Shown: positions 1 to 9,230 of the stretch, one piece after another
How the letters are laid out: every line of letters begins with the position of its first letter
Numbering within the stretch: position 1 is the stretch's first letter
From: Gymnopilus junonius
Taxonomy: Eukaryota > Basidiomycota > Agaricomycetes > Agaricales > Galerinaceae
DNA: 18,435 nucleotides
Direction of reading: 5' to 3'
Assembly: GCA_015501075.1 (NCBI GenBank)
Contig: JADNYJ010000612.1
Span: 1 to 18,435 of the forward strand
Made by a program: the position numbers and the translations under genes
Notes under the pieces: model-generated
Told to the model about the DNA's origin: nothing
The model's database searches: none
The model's input: the letters and a program-made list of their open reading frames with translations, nothing else

Positions 1-1723
1 ACCCGAGATCAAGAAAATGGCGCTGGAGACGGCATCGCAGGGGAAGGCAAACTTCTTTTGATTTTCAAGTCCTCGAATTGCAGAATGTACCGCCTGAATA
101 TGAACGTTTGAAGTCGACCTGGGAAGCATTCATTGATTCGGTCATGAGGGAATGGAAAACTTTCAACCTCATCTCAGTTCTCCTTTTATCGTCTGTATTC
201 TTTTTGTTTCGTTTATTTGCGCCTTTCTGACTCCAAGATATCCCATTTCAGTGCCATTTTGACCATCCTCCAAATTCAAAGCGCTGCCAGCGACCCTATC
301 ACAAGATATACTGCACTTTTCTCCTTGATTTGTGCTTTGATAAGTCTCCTCTTCGGATGCATGTATATCATTCGCTTTGGAAGTATGAGGAAAACATACA
401 AAGCTGCTGAATGGGCATTGGTAAGTTTCTGCCTGTTTGGATGGTCTTCAGCATTGTTTTCTCAATGTGAAACGTTTTCAGGAAGCAAAGAAAACAAAAA
501 CAATATGGTGGAATGTGTGGGTTCTACTCGCAATGCCGGCTATTTGGCTTACTTGGTACGTTGATAGTGATATTGGTTAGAACGCTCATAAACTCCCAGC
601 AAGGTCTATTGTCTTATACATCGCCTGCATCATGTCGTTTATCTGGAGAACGAGCCCTTTAGATGACGGTCCGACTTTCAATGTGACCAACAGAACCATC
701 TTCGCTGTCCGTATCGCCATCTCAACAGTCCTGGGATTGGGTGTCATCTATGGATGGTTGATTCTGAGCACATTCCGCCGTTATGGCACTGCCATGGACA
801 AGACATGGAAGAAAAGAATCGACGGCTGGATTGAAGAAAAGGCGCAAATACAATCATCTACTCCGTATCCCTATTCGACTCCTTACTATGATCCAACATC
901 CTACCCACCTCAAAGCTACCCCACTCCATATCCTAGCAACGTGCAGACACCCTGGCCACCACCACCTCAAGGGCCTTCACCCTGGGGGGCTCCAACCCAA
1001 GCACCCCCTCCCTGGGGACCCCCGCCCCAAGCTCCAGTTCATCCTCCCGACAGCCCAGCTATGTTTCGACCAGCAACCGACATCCCGCCACCGGAGCCAT
1101 ACGATTCCGAAGAGCCTTCAGAAGAGGATGGCCCGACAAGTAATGCTACCCAGTCAAATACGTTTTACAACAAGTTTTCGTCTGGTCCACAGCCTGGTGA
1201 CAGCAGCAGTGGTTCGGGTGTGCCTGATCGACTTGGCTCTATTAGCGAAACCCCGCCTGTACCTGCACCTCCTACACAAGTTCCACAACAGCCCCGTAAT
1301 ATAACGACAACGCTTGCACCAACGAGGACCCCGCTCGCTGTTCCTCCGCCTCCGACCTTACCGCCTATTCCTGGCACGCCTGCAAATCCCTATACCCAAC
1401 CCAGCTCATTGAGAAATTCAGCTGAAATCAGGCATCTGAGCCCGGCACTTGGTTTGAATCTCCATGGGCAACCTGAGGAAGAGGAAGAGGATTCTCACGA
1501 CTATCGTGTCCGTTTTCGGTCGCCCTTGCTTTCCGCTCAAACAAGCACCTTCACGGGTAGTGAAGCAGACGAGACTTCCCGTCTTGGCCCTATGTCTCCT
1601 GGTCTTGCCTCTTCCAGTGTTGCAGACCATGGTCCCCTGAGTCAGGTCCATCTGGCGTTAGCGGGGGCACTGAATTCCAAATCTATAGAGCTCAGTATCA
1701 ATATGTTTAGAGCTTTGGGTTGA
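1..1723 (+). CDS. Four-helix fungal membrane protein with proline-rich cytoplasmic-type tail (5' end outside window)
   Basis: The gene is cut by the left edge. Exons are <1-205, 252-420, 482-555 and 604-1723. Introns are 206-251 (branch CTGAC at 227-231), 421-481 (GTAAGT) and 556-603 (GTACGT). The splices join four hydrophobic stretches: ISVLLLSSVFF, the ALFSLICALISLLFGCMYII helix, VWVLLAMPAIWL running into SIVLYIACIMSF, and a fourth around ISTVLGLGVIYGWLIL. A motif WNVWVLLAMPAIW follows the basic stretch EAKKTKT. After the last helix come about 300 residues rich in Pro, Ser, Thr and Gln, with PPPWGPPPQ-like repeats and an acidic EEEEED patch. The architecture resembles uncharacterised multi-pass proteins common in basidiomycetes (from memory, not searched). 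The frame used from about position 51 (QTSFDFQ...) differs from the more protein-like frame before it (ENGAGDG...). One extra A in the AAA run at 48-50 would join them. No function is assigned. Confidence 0.65.
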
Positions 1724-2507
1724 CGGTCGTTTGCGGAGGGCATTACCGCGTCAATCTTTTCTGTGCCTATAGGGTGTGTTTCATTTTGGTATTTTGGTTT
1801 GATTTTCCCATTATCATAGCAGTCGTATGATGAAAAAAAGCTCGAAATGTCACAATATTTTCTGGGCGAAGTATCGCGCATCGGCAATACTTTAGATGCA
1901 GGACGATGTAGCACACGGCCCGTTTTATGGACATGATGCACTCAGGTGTTCATGTCGAATGACAGGAAACTGCTTCCTTTCTAATGAAGTGCCCTATGTT
2001 TTTATGCTCGTAATTTGACCTACTAGAGTAATGAACAAACTACGCCTGATCATAAGGTGTGATCGATCCACATTTCTTCACCTTTAACCTCCGTGATACT
2101 CTATAGAAGCAGCAAGAATGCAGCTTCTCTTGCCTCTTAATGTCTTTAGACAACGCGGCTCCGAGCTGAGTATACGTGCTGATCCGTGAGAGAAAAATAT
2201 TATAGAGAAAATGAAACCTTTCTCAACTGACCATCTTCGTGCTTTTCACTTCGTATCACTAACTGCACTTGATTGTTCTTTACTCGATTTTTATGCTGCT
2301 GGTTCACCCAGGAAGCCTTTTGCTTTCATATCCAAACATTTCATGCCAGAAAACTTGCCGGCTAATTATCGCTACACGAACTCTCATCTTGACCGCGAAA
2401 TAATTCCGAATCTATGCGACGTTTACCCCGCCTTGGGCCCTCAGGTGGATAAAAGGCTTCTGTCAAAAATCATGATATTGTAGGACTTTGACGTTCTCTT
2501 GACTACC
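1724..2507. other. Intergenic region between membrane-protein gene and mannanase
   Basis: This is an AT-rich stretch of 784 bp with no convincing gene. An open frame at 2211-2483 has ordinary composition and no splice or family support. The right end should hold the mannanase promoter, annotated separately. The left end should contain the 3' UTR of the upstream gene; no clear polyadenylation signal was identified. Confidence 0.5.
2426..2455 (+). promoter_or_regulatory. Putative mannanase core promoter with CreA/Mig-type site
   Basis: CCCCGC at 2426-2431 is the reverse complement of GCGGGG, which fits the SYGGRG consensus bound by fungal CreA/Mig1 glucose repressors. A TATA-like GATAAAAGG follows at 2448-2456, about 55 bp before the ATG at 2508. 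Carbon-catabolite repression of plant cell wall hydrolases by CreA is established in fungi. Its action here is inference from one short motif, which can occur by chance. Confidence 0.3.
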
Positions 2508-4417
2508 ATGAAACTAACTGCCAGCCTTCTTGCAGTGGCTCTTTCATGCCGTTCGACACTGGCAACAGTGCCCATCTACGGACAGTGTGGAGGAATTAAC
2601 TACAGTGGAGACACCAGTATGTCGTACCCCAACTCTTTATAACCGTTAGAAACTCAATCTCTTGCCGTAGCTTGTGCTTCAGGTACTACGTGTCAAGTCC
2701 TGAACCCTTATTACTACCAATGCCTTCCCGGTACTGCGACAAGCACTGTTTCTAGTACCTCAACCCAGCCTACTACGACTACGACTACAACGACGTCATC
2801 GTCATCAACCACAACTGGAACTCCTGTACCGACCCCCACCGGTTTCGTCAAGACATCGGGAACAAAGTTTACTCTCAATGGGTCTACATACACTGTGGTT
2901 GGGTGAGCAAAGTTCTTGACCAAAAGGGTTTGATCTCAAACTTTGGACAGCGGGAACTCCTACTGGATGGGATTGATAGGACTCTCGACGGCCAACATGA
3001 ACGCAGCATTTGCTGACATTGCAAAGGCTGGTGGAACGACGGTTCGTACATGGTAAGCGTTGTGTTCCCATATTATTCCGGATGCCCTTGGGCTGAAGAA
3101 TCGGAACAAAATTCTACAGGGGTTTCAATGAAGTGACGAGCCCCAACGGAAACTACTACCAAAGCTGGTCGGGAAGTACGCCTACCATCAACTACGGCGC
3201 CACTGGCTTGGAGAACTTCGGTATGCATCCCTTCTGCGACCAATTAAATAATATCTGACAATGTCAAATTCAGACAATGTCGTCGCTGCAGCAAAGGCTA
3301 ATGGAATTCGCCTGATTGTAGCCTTGTCAGTTGGCGAATTTTATTCAAGGAAGCAATCCTGCTCATCTCTGCTTTAGAACGAACAACTGGTCGGATTATG
3401 GAGGCATGGACGTTTACGTGGAGCAGTTGCTAAACTCACCAAACCACGATTTGTTCTACACGGATGCCACTGTCATCGTATGTCTCTGTTTGCCTTTCTC
3501 CTAAGCAGATTCTTAACATTTTATATCTGCTATAGGCGGCGTTCAAAAACTACGTCAAGGCTTTTGTAGGCCGATACCTCAACGAACCTACAATCCTGGC
3601 ATGGGAGCTCGCCAATGAGCCTAGGTGCCGAGGAAGTACTGGGTACGTTTTAAACCCTTTTTAAATAATTAAACGTTGTTTTGAACAGAATTCTTTGAAT
3701 CCTTGACTATAGCACCTCCACTGGCACATGCACAACGACGACCGTCACCAACTGGATATCCGAAATCTCTGCGTACATAAAGTCAATCGACTCCAACCAC
3801 CTCGTTGCTGTCCGGTGATGAGGGATTCTTCAATGAGCCTACTGCCGCTACATACCCATACCAGTGCGTCGAGGTGTTCCTAGCATGAGCTCACGTCTGA
3901 ATTTTTGATTGATAGAGGTTCTGAGGGTATTGACTTCGTCGCAAACCTTGCGGTGTCCACCATCGACTTTGGTACTTTCCACGTAAGATTTCCTCCACAC
4001 ACATGAACAACCTCATATCCCTGACGACCTTTTCCTCCCGCCGCAGAGCTACCCCGACAGCTGGGGCTTGACTGGCCAAGAAGGCTCATGGGGCAGCCAA
4101 TGGGTCATCGACCACCAAACCGCCCAAGCCAACGCCAAGAAACCCGTCATCATGGAAGAATTTGGTGTGACGAGCAACCAGTCGGCGGTGTACACTGCGT
4201 GGTGGAACACGGTTATCAGCTCTGGTTTGACCGGAGATCTTATCTGGCAAGCTGGGTCGCATCTTTCCAGGTGGGTATTTTAAATCGCAGCGAGTTGATG
4301 AAATAACTTACTTCCTCCAGCGGTGACACGCCCAACGATGGCTATGCTATCTACCCTGACGGTCCTGTCTACCCAATCTTGACGTCTCATGCTGCGGCTT
4401 TGAAGTCTCGTGGGTGA
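2508..4417 (+). CDS. Secreted CBM1-GH5_7 endo-beta-1,4-mannanase, frame broken by one extra C
   Basis: Predicted extracellular mannan endo-1,4-beta-mannosidase (EC 3.2.1.78). Exons: 2508-2616, 2671-2902, 2951-3052, 3120-3220, 3274-3325, 3378-3477, 3536-3642, 3713-3863, 3916-3982, 4047-4270, 4321-4417. This gives about 445 residues if the frame is repaired, normal for fungal CBM1 mannanases. Signal peptide: residues 1 to about 19. CBM1: about 21-57, with IYGQCGG, CASGTTC and YYYQC (four Cys, exposed aromatics). Thr/Ser linker: about 58-85. The GH5 domain follows, with TTVRTWGFNEV (146-153 region), acid/base Glu260 in [12 protein letters not shown] at 301-308 and nucleophile Glu377 in MEEFG. 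GDEGF and the overall order fit subfamily 7. At 3812-3813 the sequence reads GTCCGGTGA where the copy at 11127-11827 has GTCGGTGAT. The extra C gives Arg then stop at about residue 301, removing the nucleophile. It could be a real mutation or a sequence error. The 3' end lies 57 bp from a convergent gene. Confidence 0.9.
2617..2670 (+). other. Intron inside the mannanase CBM1 module
   Basis: GTATGT...CGTAG, 54 bp, phase 1. It splits the cellulose-binding module between its GDT and TCAS segments. Removing it restores the canonical CBM1 cysteine spacing, which is the best local check that the exon model is right. Confidence 0.85.
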
Positions 4418-4474
4418 AGGTGAAGATTGAATGACGAAAGGGAAAAGTAAAGCAGAGAATAAAACCTTATGAAT

Positions 4475-5172
4475 CTACATAGTGTCTGGTAACGGCGTAT
4501 ATAAACTGAGCGGTTCTTCAAACTCTTCTACAAGATTTTGATAAGGTTCGAGCGGGATTTTGCAGTTGTGTAGAGTAAAAAGCAGTCTTGAATACTGTTC
4601 TGTAGCTTCTTGAAGTCGAGCTGTGACTGCCTCTAGTTTGTCTTGTCGGTACGAAAGATCCTCAGACAGTTCGTGTATCTGGAGGATTTGTACCCTTTCC
4701 TCAGCTGTAAAAACATCGAGTGCTGCACGCGCAAGGTGAACTGCGGTCTGGGGATCGTATAAGTGGAGTGGCGGAGGTTGCACTGTTTGCATAAATGAGC
4801 CTTGTGGTTGATCGCTGACGTTTTGGCTTGAGCTTGCCTTGCTCTGCTTTGCACGTCGCAGAACCCTGAGTTCTTGCAAGCTACGGATGGCTTTTGTTTC
4901 CTGGGCTGCGATGCGCAATCTCTGCGTTCTGCACCTCGAAATTGTCCTCTCCAACAAATATTCGTCGGCGTCGAACCTGTCGACCTTTGAGTCGGTAAGG
5001 CTTGGTATCTGATTCATTTCATAAGGGAAGCATCAGAAAGAAAGTCAAGTTCTAAATAAACTTTGCATACAGAGAGTGCGTCAGATATGTCAGAAAGAAA
5101 TGGCGACTGGAGAATGTGTGAGGAAAAGACCGGTATGAGGTTCGGTGGACGTGTGGACTCGAATTCTGCCAT
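4475..5172 (-). CDS. Small coiled-coil protein of unknown function, 211 residues
   Basis: Two exons on the minus strand: 5172-5071 (34 codons) and 5008-4475. Intron 5070-5009 is 62 bp (GTATGC...AATCAG, with a CTGAT branch-like site). The ATG at 5172 was chosen over the ATG at 5017 because the upstream exon is open, protein-like (MAEFESTRPPNLIPVF...) and joins in phase 0, while the 5017 ATG lies inside the intron acceptor region. The protein has basic residues about 50-90 (RCRTQRLRIAAQ, RVLRRAKQSK), a Ser/Gln/Pro-rich spacer, then a long amphipathic helix about 120-180 with heptad-like Leu/Val (AEERVQILQIHELSEDL, KLEAVTARLQEATEQY). It ends with an acidic VEEFEEP. No enzyme motif, signal peptide or membrane helix is visible. 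It is convergent with the mannanase with only 57 bp between stop codons, so the 3' UTRs probably overlap. A structural or adaptor role is only a guess. Confidence 0.7.
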
Positions 5173-5466
5173 ATAGAATGAGGAGACTCAGAATCAGCAG
5201 AGAGTAACTAGTTGAAAGGCCGTTTGCGTATTCGGGGTTATTTTCGTCAAATTTTCGTGGAACTCTCTGGAGGTTCCGACAAGCACTGTATAGGCAGAGT
5301 CGTCGAAGGCCAGCCTGGGACGGTAGACATTTTAGGCAGAGATACAGGGGTTTCGCATAACAATAGAGATGTGTACAAGCAAGTTCATATTGAACATTAA
5401 ACATACATGTACTTATTACTTAATTGCGAGCGAAGCGAGCAATCATTCAGTAGGGTGCAGCCAGAG
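5173..5466. other. Upstream region of coiled-coil gene, with short unassigned plus-strand open frame
   Basis: This should hold the promoter of the minus-strand coiled-coil gene. A 62-codon plus-strand frame (5215-5400) reads like protein (YFRQIFVELSGGSDKH, GRVVEGQPGTVDILGRD) but has no ATG and no clear upstream exon. It may be a gene relic. The stretch ends with GCGAGCGAAGCGAGC at 5427-5441, a word partly repeated near 6814. Confidence 0.3.
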
Positions 5467-5472
5467 CACTTG
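5467..5472. repeat. Target-site duplication CACTTG, left copy
   Basis: CACTTG sits directly before the left inverted repeat and again directly after the right one (6437-6442). A 6 bp direct repeat at both outer edges is what a cut-and-paste insertion leaves. Confidence 0.6.
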
Positions 5473-5503
5473 CAGGACCCCTGAAAGTACTCTGAAATGC
5501 CGT
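5473..5503 (+). repeat. Left terminal inverted repeat
   Basis: 31 bp. It matches the reverse complement of 6406-6436 at 30 of 31 positions (A versus G at repeat position 24). Confidence 0.75.
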
Positions 5504-5686
5504 ATCCGAAAATGACCAAAATTGCCCAATTTTTATCCGGACAGTTTTTCCAAATTTCTATCCGGATGGCGGCTCGGGCCTTGGGCTTGGTCAATTTCTA
5601 TCCGGACCCAACCTACGGCCTATCAAAAATTGCTAGTCTTTAAAAAATTTCGGTCAAAAATCACAAAAATCGCCCTAGGGCAGCTT

Positions 5687-6037
5687 CTACTTGACCCCAT
5701 TGAGCCATGCAGCTGGTGGAAGTTTGAGGGTTAAGAAATTGGTTGAGTCAGTATTAGGGGCCTCTTTGTGGAAGCTGCTTTGTGGGTTCACAGTCACCAG
5801 ACCATATGACATCTTGGGGAGCTCTTGTGAAGCAAATGCTTTGATGGAGAGTTTTGGATTGGGAAGATACTGTCCTCTGACTTCATCAGGTATGGCAAGT
5901 AGACCACCGACATAGTAGCTCAACCCAATTGGAACATCGGCCGCTTTTTCTGGATAGGAATGACCCTTGCCAATCCATGCGTCTTTGTTGAATTCCGGGG
6001 GCCCAGAGTCACTAAGATAAATGACTTCTTCCTCCAT
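5687..6037 (-). CDS. 116-codon open frame inside the TIR element, unknown product
   Basis: Minus-strand frame from ATG at 6037 to TAG at 5687, filling the centre of the element. The composition is protein-like: MEEEVIYLSDSGPPEF, then GLSYYVGGLLAIPDEVRG, then LPPAAWLNGVK at the end. It lacks DDE/DDD-type catalytic acids in recognisable context and is far too short for a transposase. It could be a captured host gene fragment, an internally deleted element gene, or chance. A single ATG-to-stop frame of this length in AT-rich DNA is suggestive but not decisive. Confidence 0.35.
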   Translation of the reverse strand: MEEEVIYLSDSGPPEFNKDAWIGKGHSYPEKAADVPIGLSYYVGGLLAIPDEVRGQYLPNPKLSIKAFASQELPKMSYGLVTVNPQSSFHKEAPNTDSTNFLTLKLPPAAWLNGVK

Positions 6038-6171
6038 GACTTATGGGCTGTGCGATAGAGATTCGAGAAGGGAGTCAATCAATGCCGCATCGGACCGTCT
6101 CATAAAACTTGAAGAGTAGAAAATTTAATGGATTTGACATAGTATAGTCATTTGCAAAAATAATCAAGACA

Positions 6172-6250
6172 GTGCTGTGGTCTACTGGTTAAAATGTTGG
6201 GTACATCCAAGGTACATCTACAGGTCTCTGAGTTCAATCCGTCAGTGACC
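6172..6250 (+). ncRNA. tRNA-like / SINE-like module with Pol III box A and box B
   Basis: TGGTCTACTGGTT (6178-6190) resembles a tRNA box A. GAGTTCAATCC (6230-6240) fits the box B core GTTCRANNC. They are about 45 bp apart, a normal tRNA-derived spacing. A clean tRNA cloverleaf does not form: the acceptor and T-stem do not pair properly. Instead 6223-6250 forms its own hairpin, a 9 bp stem (GGTCTCTGA with TCAGTGACC, one U-U mismatch) around GTTCAATCCG. It is therefore probably a degenerate tRNA-derived promoter rather than a functional tRNA. Confidence 0.35.
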
Positions 6251-6405
6251 CAAATTTTCATCCGGATCCGCCTCGGGGCTCCCCCGCCCAGGGTGATATC
6301 TATCCGGAATCCCGCCTCTGGGTTTTTGCCAAAAACTCGAAATTCCTATCCGGATAGCCCTATGGCATTCAAATTTTTTCTTCCAAAATCTATCCGGATC
6401 TGGTA

Positions 6406-6436
6406 ACGGCATCTCAGAGTACTTTCAGGGGTCCTG
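6406..6436 (-). repeat. Right terminal inverted repeat
   Basis: Inverted partner of 5473-5503, followed at once by the second CACTTG at 6437-6442. Confidence 0.75.
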
Positions 6437-6442
6437 CACTTG

Positions 6443-7966
6443 CCCAGGACAAACAAGTACAAATTCTTGCCTCGCAAAGGGTGGCCGAAAAAACACTGTT
6501 GCCTCAATATCTTGATGAATTTGATGCCTGCTGCTTAGAGAACTTACATACATGTACATCTAAACCTCATGAATAGGACTCTTTAAAAAAATACGCATTA
6601 TTTCAACCTTGAAATTGACGTTTTCCATTGCTTACCTCTAGGAGAAGTGGCATAAGCCTCTTATTCTCGACTTTCTCGACTTGTTCTTGACAACCGTTCT
6701 TCCGAATGCTCTTGAAAACAGTTGCTTTCATATTTATCCATAACGTTTCATTTATAGATTAAACTCATGAAATGATAATATCCCAAAAATTCGTGCCCAC
6801 CTATTCTGTGTGCGAAGCGAGCTGTGCCCCCGCAGGCTGGCGGATCCTTAGTATGTAATGTACTACGTTGTGGCAATCTCGTTTCTTGACTTTTACGTAA
6901 TACATCTTCCTTTCTCTTTCATCATTACCGCTTTTTCATTAAATTTTTCTCCCATCCAACTATATCGTTAATTGAACCTACCCAATAACACATTGTCAGT
7001 CTCTAAGAAATCGCACCTCTGCACAAAGCGACCTGCGCAGGAAGCCAAAATAAGGATCTGTCTTATTTTCCCATTTTTCCAAACCCCACCTTCATGACCA
7101 CGTTTTAGCGTGTCGTTAAAGGTGCTTGTACCCTTCAACTATGAACATATCCAAACCTGAACCCTCCAAGTTGAAATGTGTCACATAGGTACGTAAATCG
7201 CTGCTTTCTCCGCTTTTTCTGATCTCCTTTCAACTTGAGCCCTGAACCTCACCCAGAATGCGTGAATTGATACTCGCTTCTTCGGTTTACTTATGAAGTG
7301 GGCATTAAACTCGGAGGGCGGCGTTGCAAATTTATTGGAACCCGGAAAGCTCTGGCGGAAGACATGAAACATACAAAGGAAGACCGACCCATCGACGCTA
7401 GTAAACGAAACGCCCGAGTCGGCTACTATGGGCGCTCGATAAACATAACCCAGCTTGGTATGCAAAGATCTATACAGTGGTGGAGATCATTTCCATTTCC
7501 GTGCAAGTTTTAAGTCTTGGCTGACACCTCGCTCTCTTATTCAGAATTCTTCTCTTACAGGGTCATTGGGATGCACTTAAATGGTAGGCCGCCCATGTCT
7601 ACTGTCAATCATTTCCCGACACCCCTTTCGAATCGAGTGACTGGCGTTTATTTTCGACGACGTCGGAGCAACGAGATCGATGCTAAGAAATGAATTTGGC
7701 ATTTGAAAATTCGATGATGATCCCTTTTGTATCTTCTGTGGAAAGAAAAACAAACTTGTGAGTCCTAGTGCAGAAAAGGTTAAATGTGTCTTGTTGACTT
7801 ATCCCACGCCATAGTGCAGTCGCGGTATTTAAGCAGGCGTCGGTCATACCCCCAACCATATCTTCTTCACTCCAGATCCTTCTGTAGTCTAGACCCGTAA
7901 AACACCTTCCACTCGGCATAAAATGGGTGCGCATTCCTTCTATTTAAATGCACCCACCATCCAACC
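6443..7966. other. AT-rich intergenic region upstream of gene A
   Basis: 1.5 kb with no gene I can support. Open frames at 7181-7465 (-) and 7298-7513 (+) overlap each other and lack splice or family support. GCGAAGCGAGC near 6815 repeats part of the word at 5427-5441, and ACATACATGTAC near 6545 repeats one near 5400, so the TIR element sits inside a pair of short direct repeats. TATTTAAG at 7826-7833 and TATTTAAA at 7941-7948 are TATA-like. The first is better placed for the ATG at 7967, because the second lies only 26 bp before it. Confidence 0.4.
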
Positions 7967-9230
7967 ATGTTCATCCTAGGCCGTCCCAGAAATCCGTATG
8001 GCACGAAACGAGGGGCTGAGCCTGTGAGTTTGGCAATTTAACCTTCAATCTTCATATATATTTACGGTGCATCCGTACTTTTCTTTCTAAAATTTAGATG
8101 GCTCGTGTGCTAGAATTGCTTGGCTTTCCACACCAGTCTTCTTCTGCCACGCAAGTTAGGGTAATAGTCGACTTGTCAGTTTCTAAGTCTATGCAATCTC
8201 ACTCCTCTATATTTCTACAGAACATTTTAAGAGCACTGGGGAGGCAGTACCTCGACGCAGAGGAACTCCCTTCACGTCAGGACGAGGCTATTGTAAAGAT
8301 AATTGAAGAGGTGTGAAGCAACGTTGCTTTCTTGTAATAATCGTGCACTCATACCGGTTGTAGCTTCCCATAAGGCTCGCGCCTATATTAGTGAAAGCAG
8401 AAAAGGAGTTCATCAAAGAAGAAATATTTATGTATGCTGTTCGTGCCATCTGCAGATATAACCACGTGTCGCGTCATCTCAAGAAGAAAGCACAAATGAA
8501 GAAAAAGCGATATCGTGGACGCGCTGGTCAACATGTTCGTCACAAGGAGGTCGTTATCGTTGATTCTAATTCAGACGAGTTGGTAAGCATCGAGGGCCGT
8601 ATAATACTTTCATGATTGATTATTACATTTATTCTGAATGTTTGAATAGGATGAGGTAGAAATTATAGAGATGGTGACCCATTCCTCGATCGTTTCAGTG
8701 GTTTGAATATAACTGACACTCATTTTCTTAAGGGAGAGGGTCATCTTAGTAACCGGCCCACTGCTGGTGTATCATCCTGCATGAGAAATGCGCTGAGTTC
8801 TTCCCAAACTTTCCAGGTCTCAAATGACCAGGGTTTTCCGCGTTTTATTCAGGAGCCACCATCGCCGCGCTGTCCTCTGCCTACTAGGGCCGCAGGGCTG
8901 GATAGCCACTCCCATTCTTCGGGGAGCTCATTGGCGCCCAAATCTCAAGTTACCATTGGTACTGCTAATACTGACACCTACGATCCTGATTTATACAAAG
9001 AAGCGCCTGCAGTGGGCAAATTCTTGGAGGCTTGCACATCGTCTATAGGTCACATTTACACAAGTCTGACTGGTTTTGGATGTAGATCGGAGGAGGATCT
9101 TCATAAGATTGTCAGGCTTTCGCCCGAGAAACGGAAAGAGGTGTTGAGGGAAATTCTTGAGGTGGGCGGGTGCCTGACAAAGTTAGATTTGGCAGTGTTG
9201 GAGGATCACTTTGATAAATTTTTGTTGTGA
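7967..9230 (+). CDS. Gene A: basic, probably nuclear protein of unknown function, about 316 residues
   Basis: Six exons: 7967-8023, 8098-8160, 8221-8310, 8364-8582, 8650-8673 and 8733-9230, all joined in phase 0. The last intron (8674-8732) has GTGACC and the branch AACTGAC at 8711-8717. Residues 20-70 look helical (ARVLELLGF, NILRALGRQYLDAEEL). YAVRAICRYNHVSRHLKKK (about 94-112) leads into a strongly basic segment (KKKRYRGRAGQ) that could be a nuclear localisation or nucleic-acid-binding patch. An acidic stretch and a Ser/Pro-rich spacer follow. Residues about 242-316 form a second helical domain (VGKFLEACTSSIGHIYT ... LSPEKRKEVLREIL ... LEDHFDKFLL). From memory this recalls a short C-terminal domain of uncharacterised basidiomycete proteins; no search was run. 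It is paralogous to gene B just downstream. Intron 8161-8220 is 60 bp and open, so its retention would add 20 residues without a stop. Confidence 0.6.

Larger units (their letters stand above)
5473..6436. mobile_element. Non-autonomous TIR DNA transposon-like element, 964 bp
   Basis: Both ends carry a 31 bp inverted repeat (5473-5503 and 6406-6436) starting CAGGACCCCTGAAAGTACTC, with one mismatch. They are flanked by a CACTTG direct repeat. Both arms carry repeated TATCCGGA: 5534, 5559, 5599, 6301, 6347 and 6391 exact, with near matches at 5503 and 6259. Such subterminal clusters often bind transposase. No transposase is visible, so the element would need help in trans. The interior has a 116-codon minus-strand frame and a tRNA-like module. 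The superfamily is uncertain: the CAGG start recalls hAT-like ends, but hAT normally makes an 8 bp duplication and only 6 bp match here. Confidence 0.7.

Noticed and set aside
2211..2483. 90-codon plus-strand frame upstream of the mannanase
   Set aside because: It overlaps the expected promoter (GCGGGG site and TATA-like box) and shows no domain or splice support.
2714..2923. Valine/aspartate-rich minus-strand frame
   Set aside because: It is antisense to the Thr/Ser linker of the mannanase; the repeats reflect the ACT/ACG codon run.
3880..4089. Minus-strand frame with a near-identical partner at 11267-11476
   Set aside because: It is the antisense shadow of mannanase exons and introns. Its duplication follows from the mannanase duplication, not from being a gene.
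5090..5404. 104-codon minus-strand frame
   Set aside because: It overlaps the real first exon of the coiled-coil gene in another frame and has unlikely Cys/Leu-rich composition.
6172..6250. A true tRNA gene
   Set aside because: Box A and B are present, but acceptor and T-stem do not pair and no convincing anticodon arm forms.
7181..7513. Overlapping frames on both strands
   Set aside because: Neither has splice signals, a start context or a recognisable motif; the region is AT-rich spacer.
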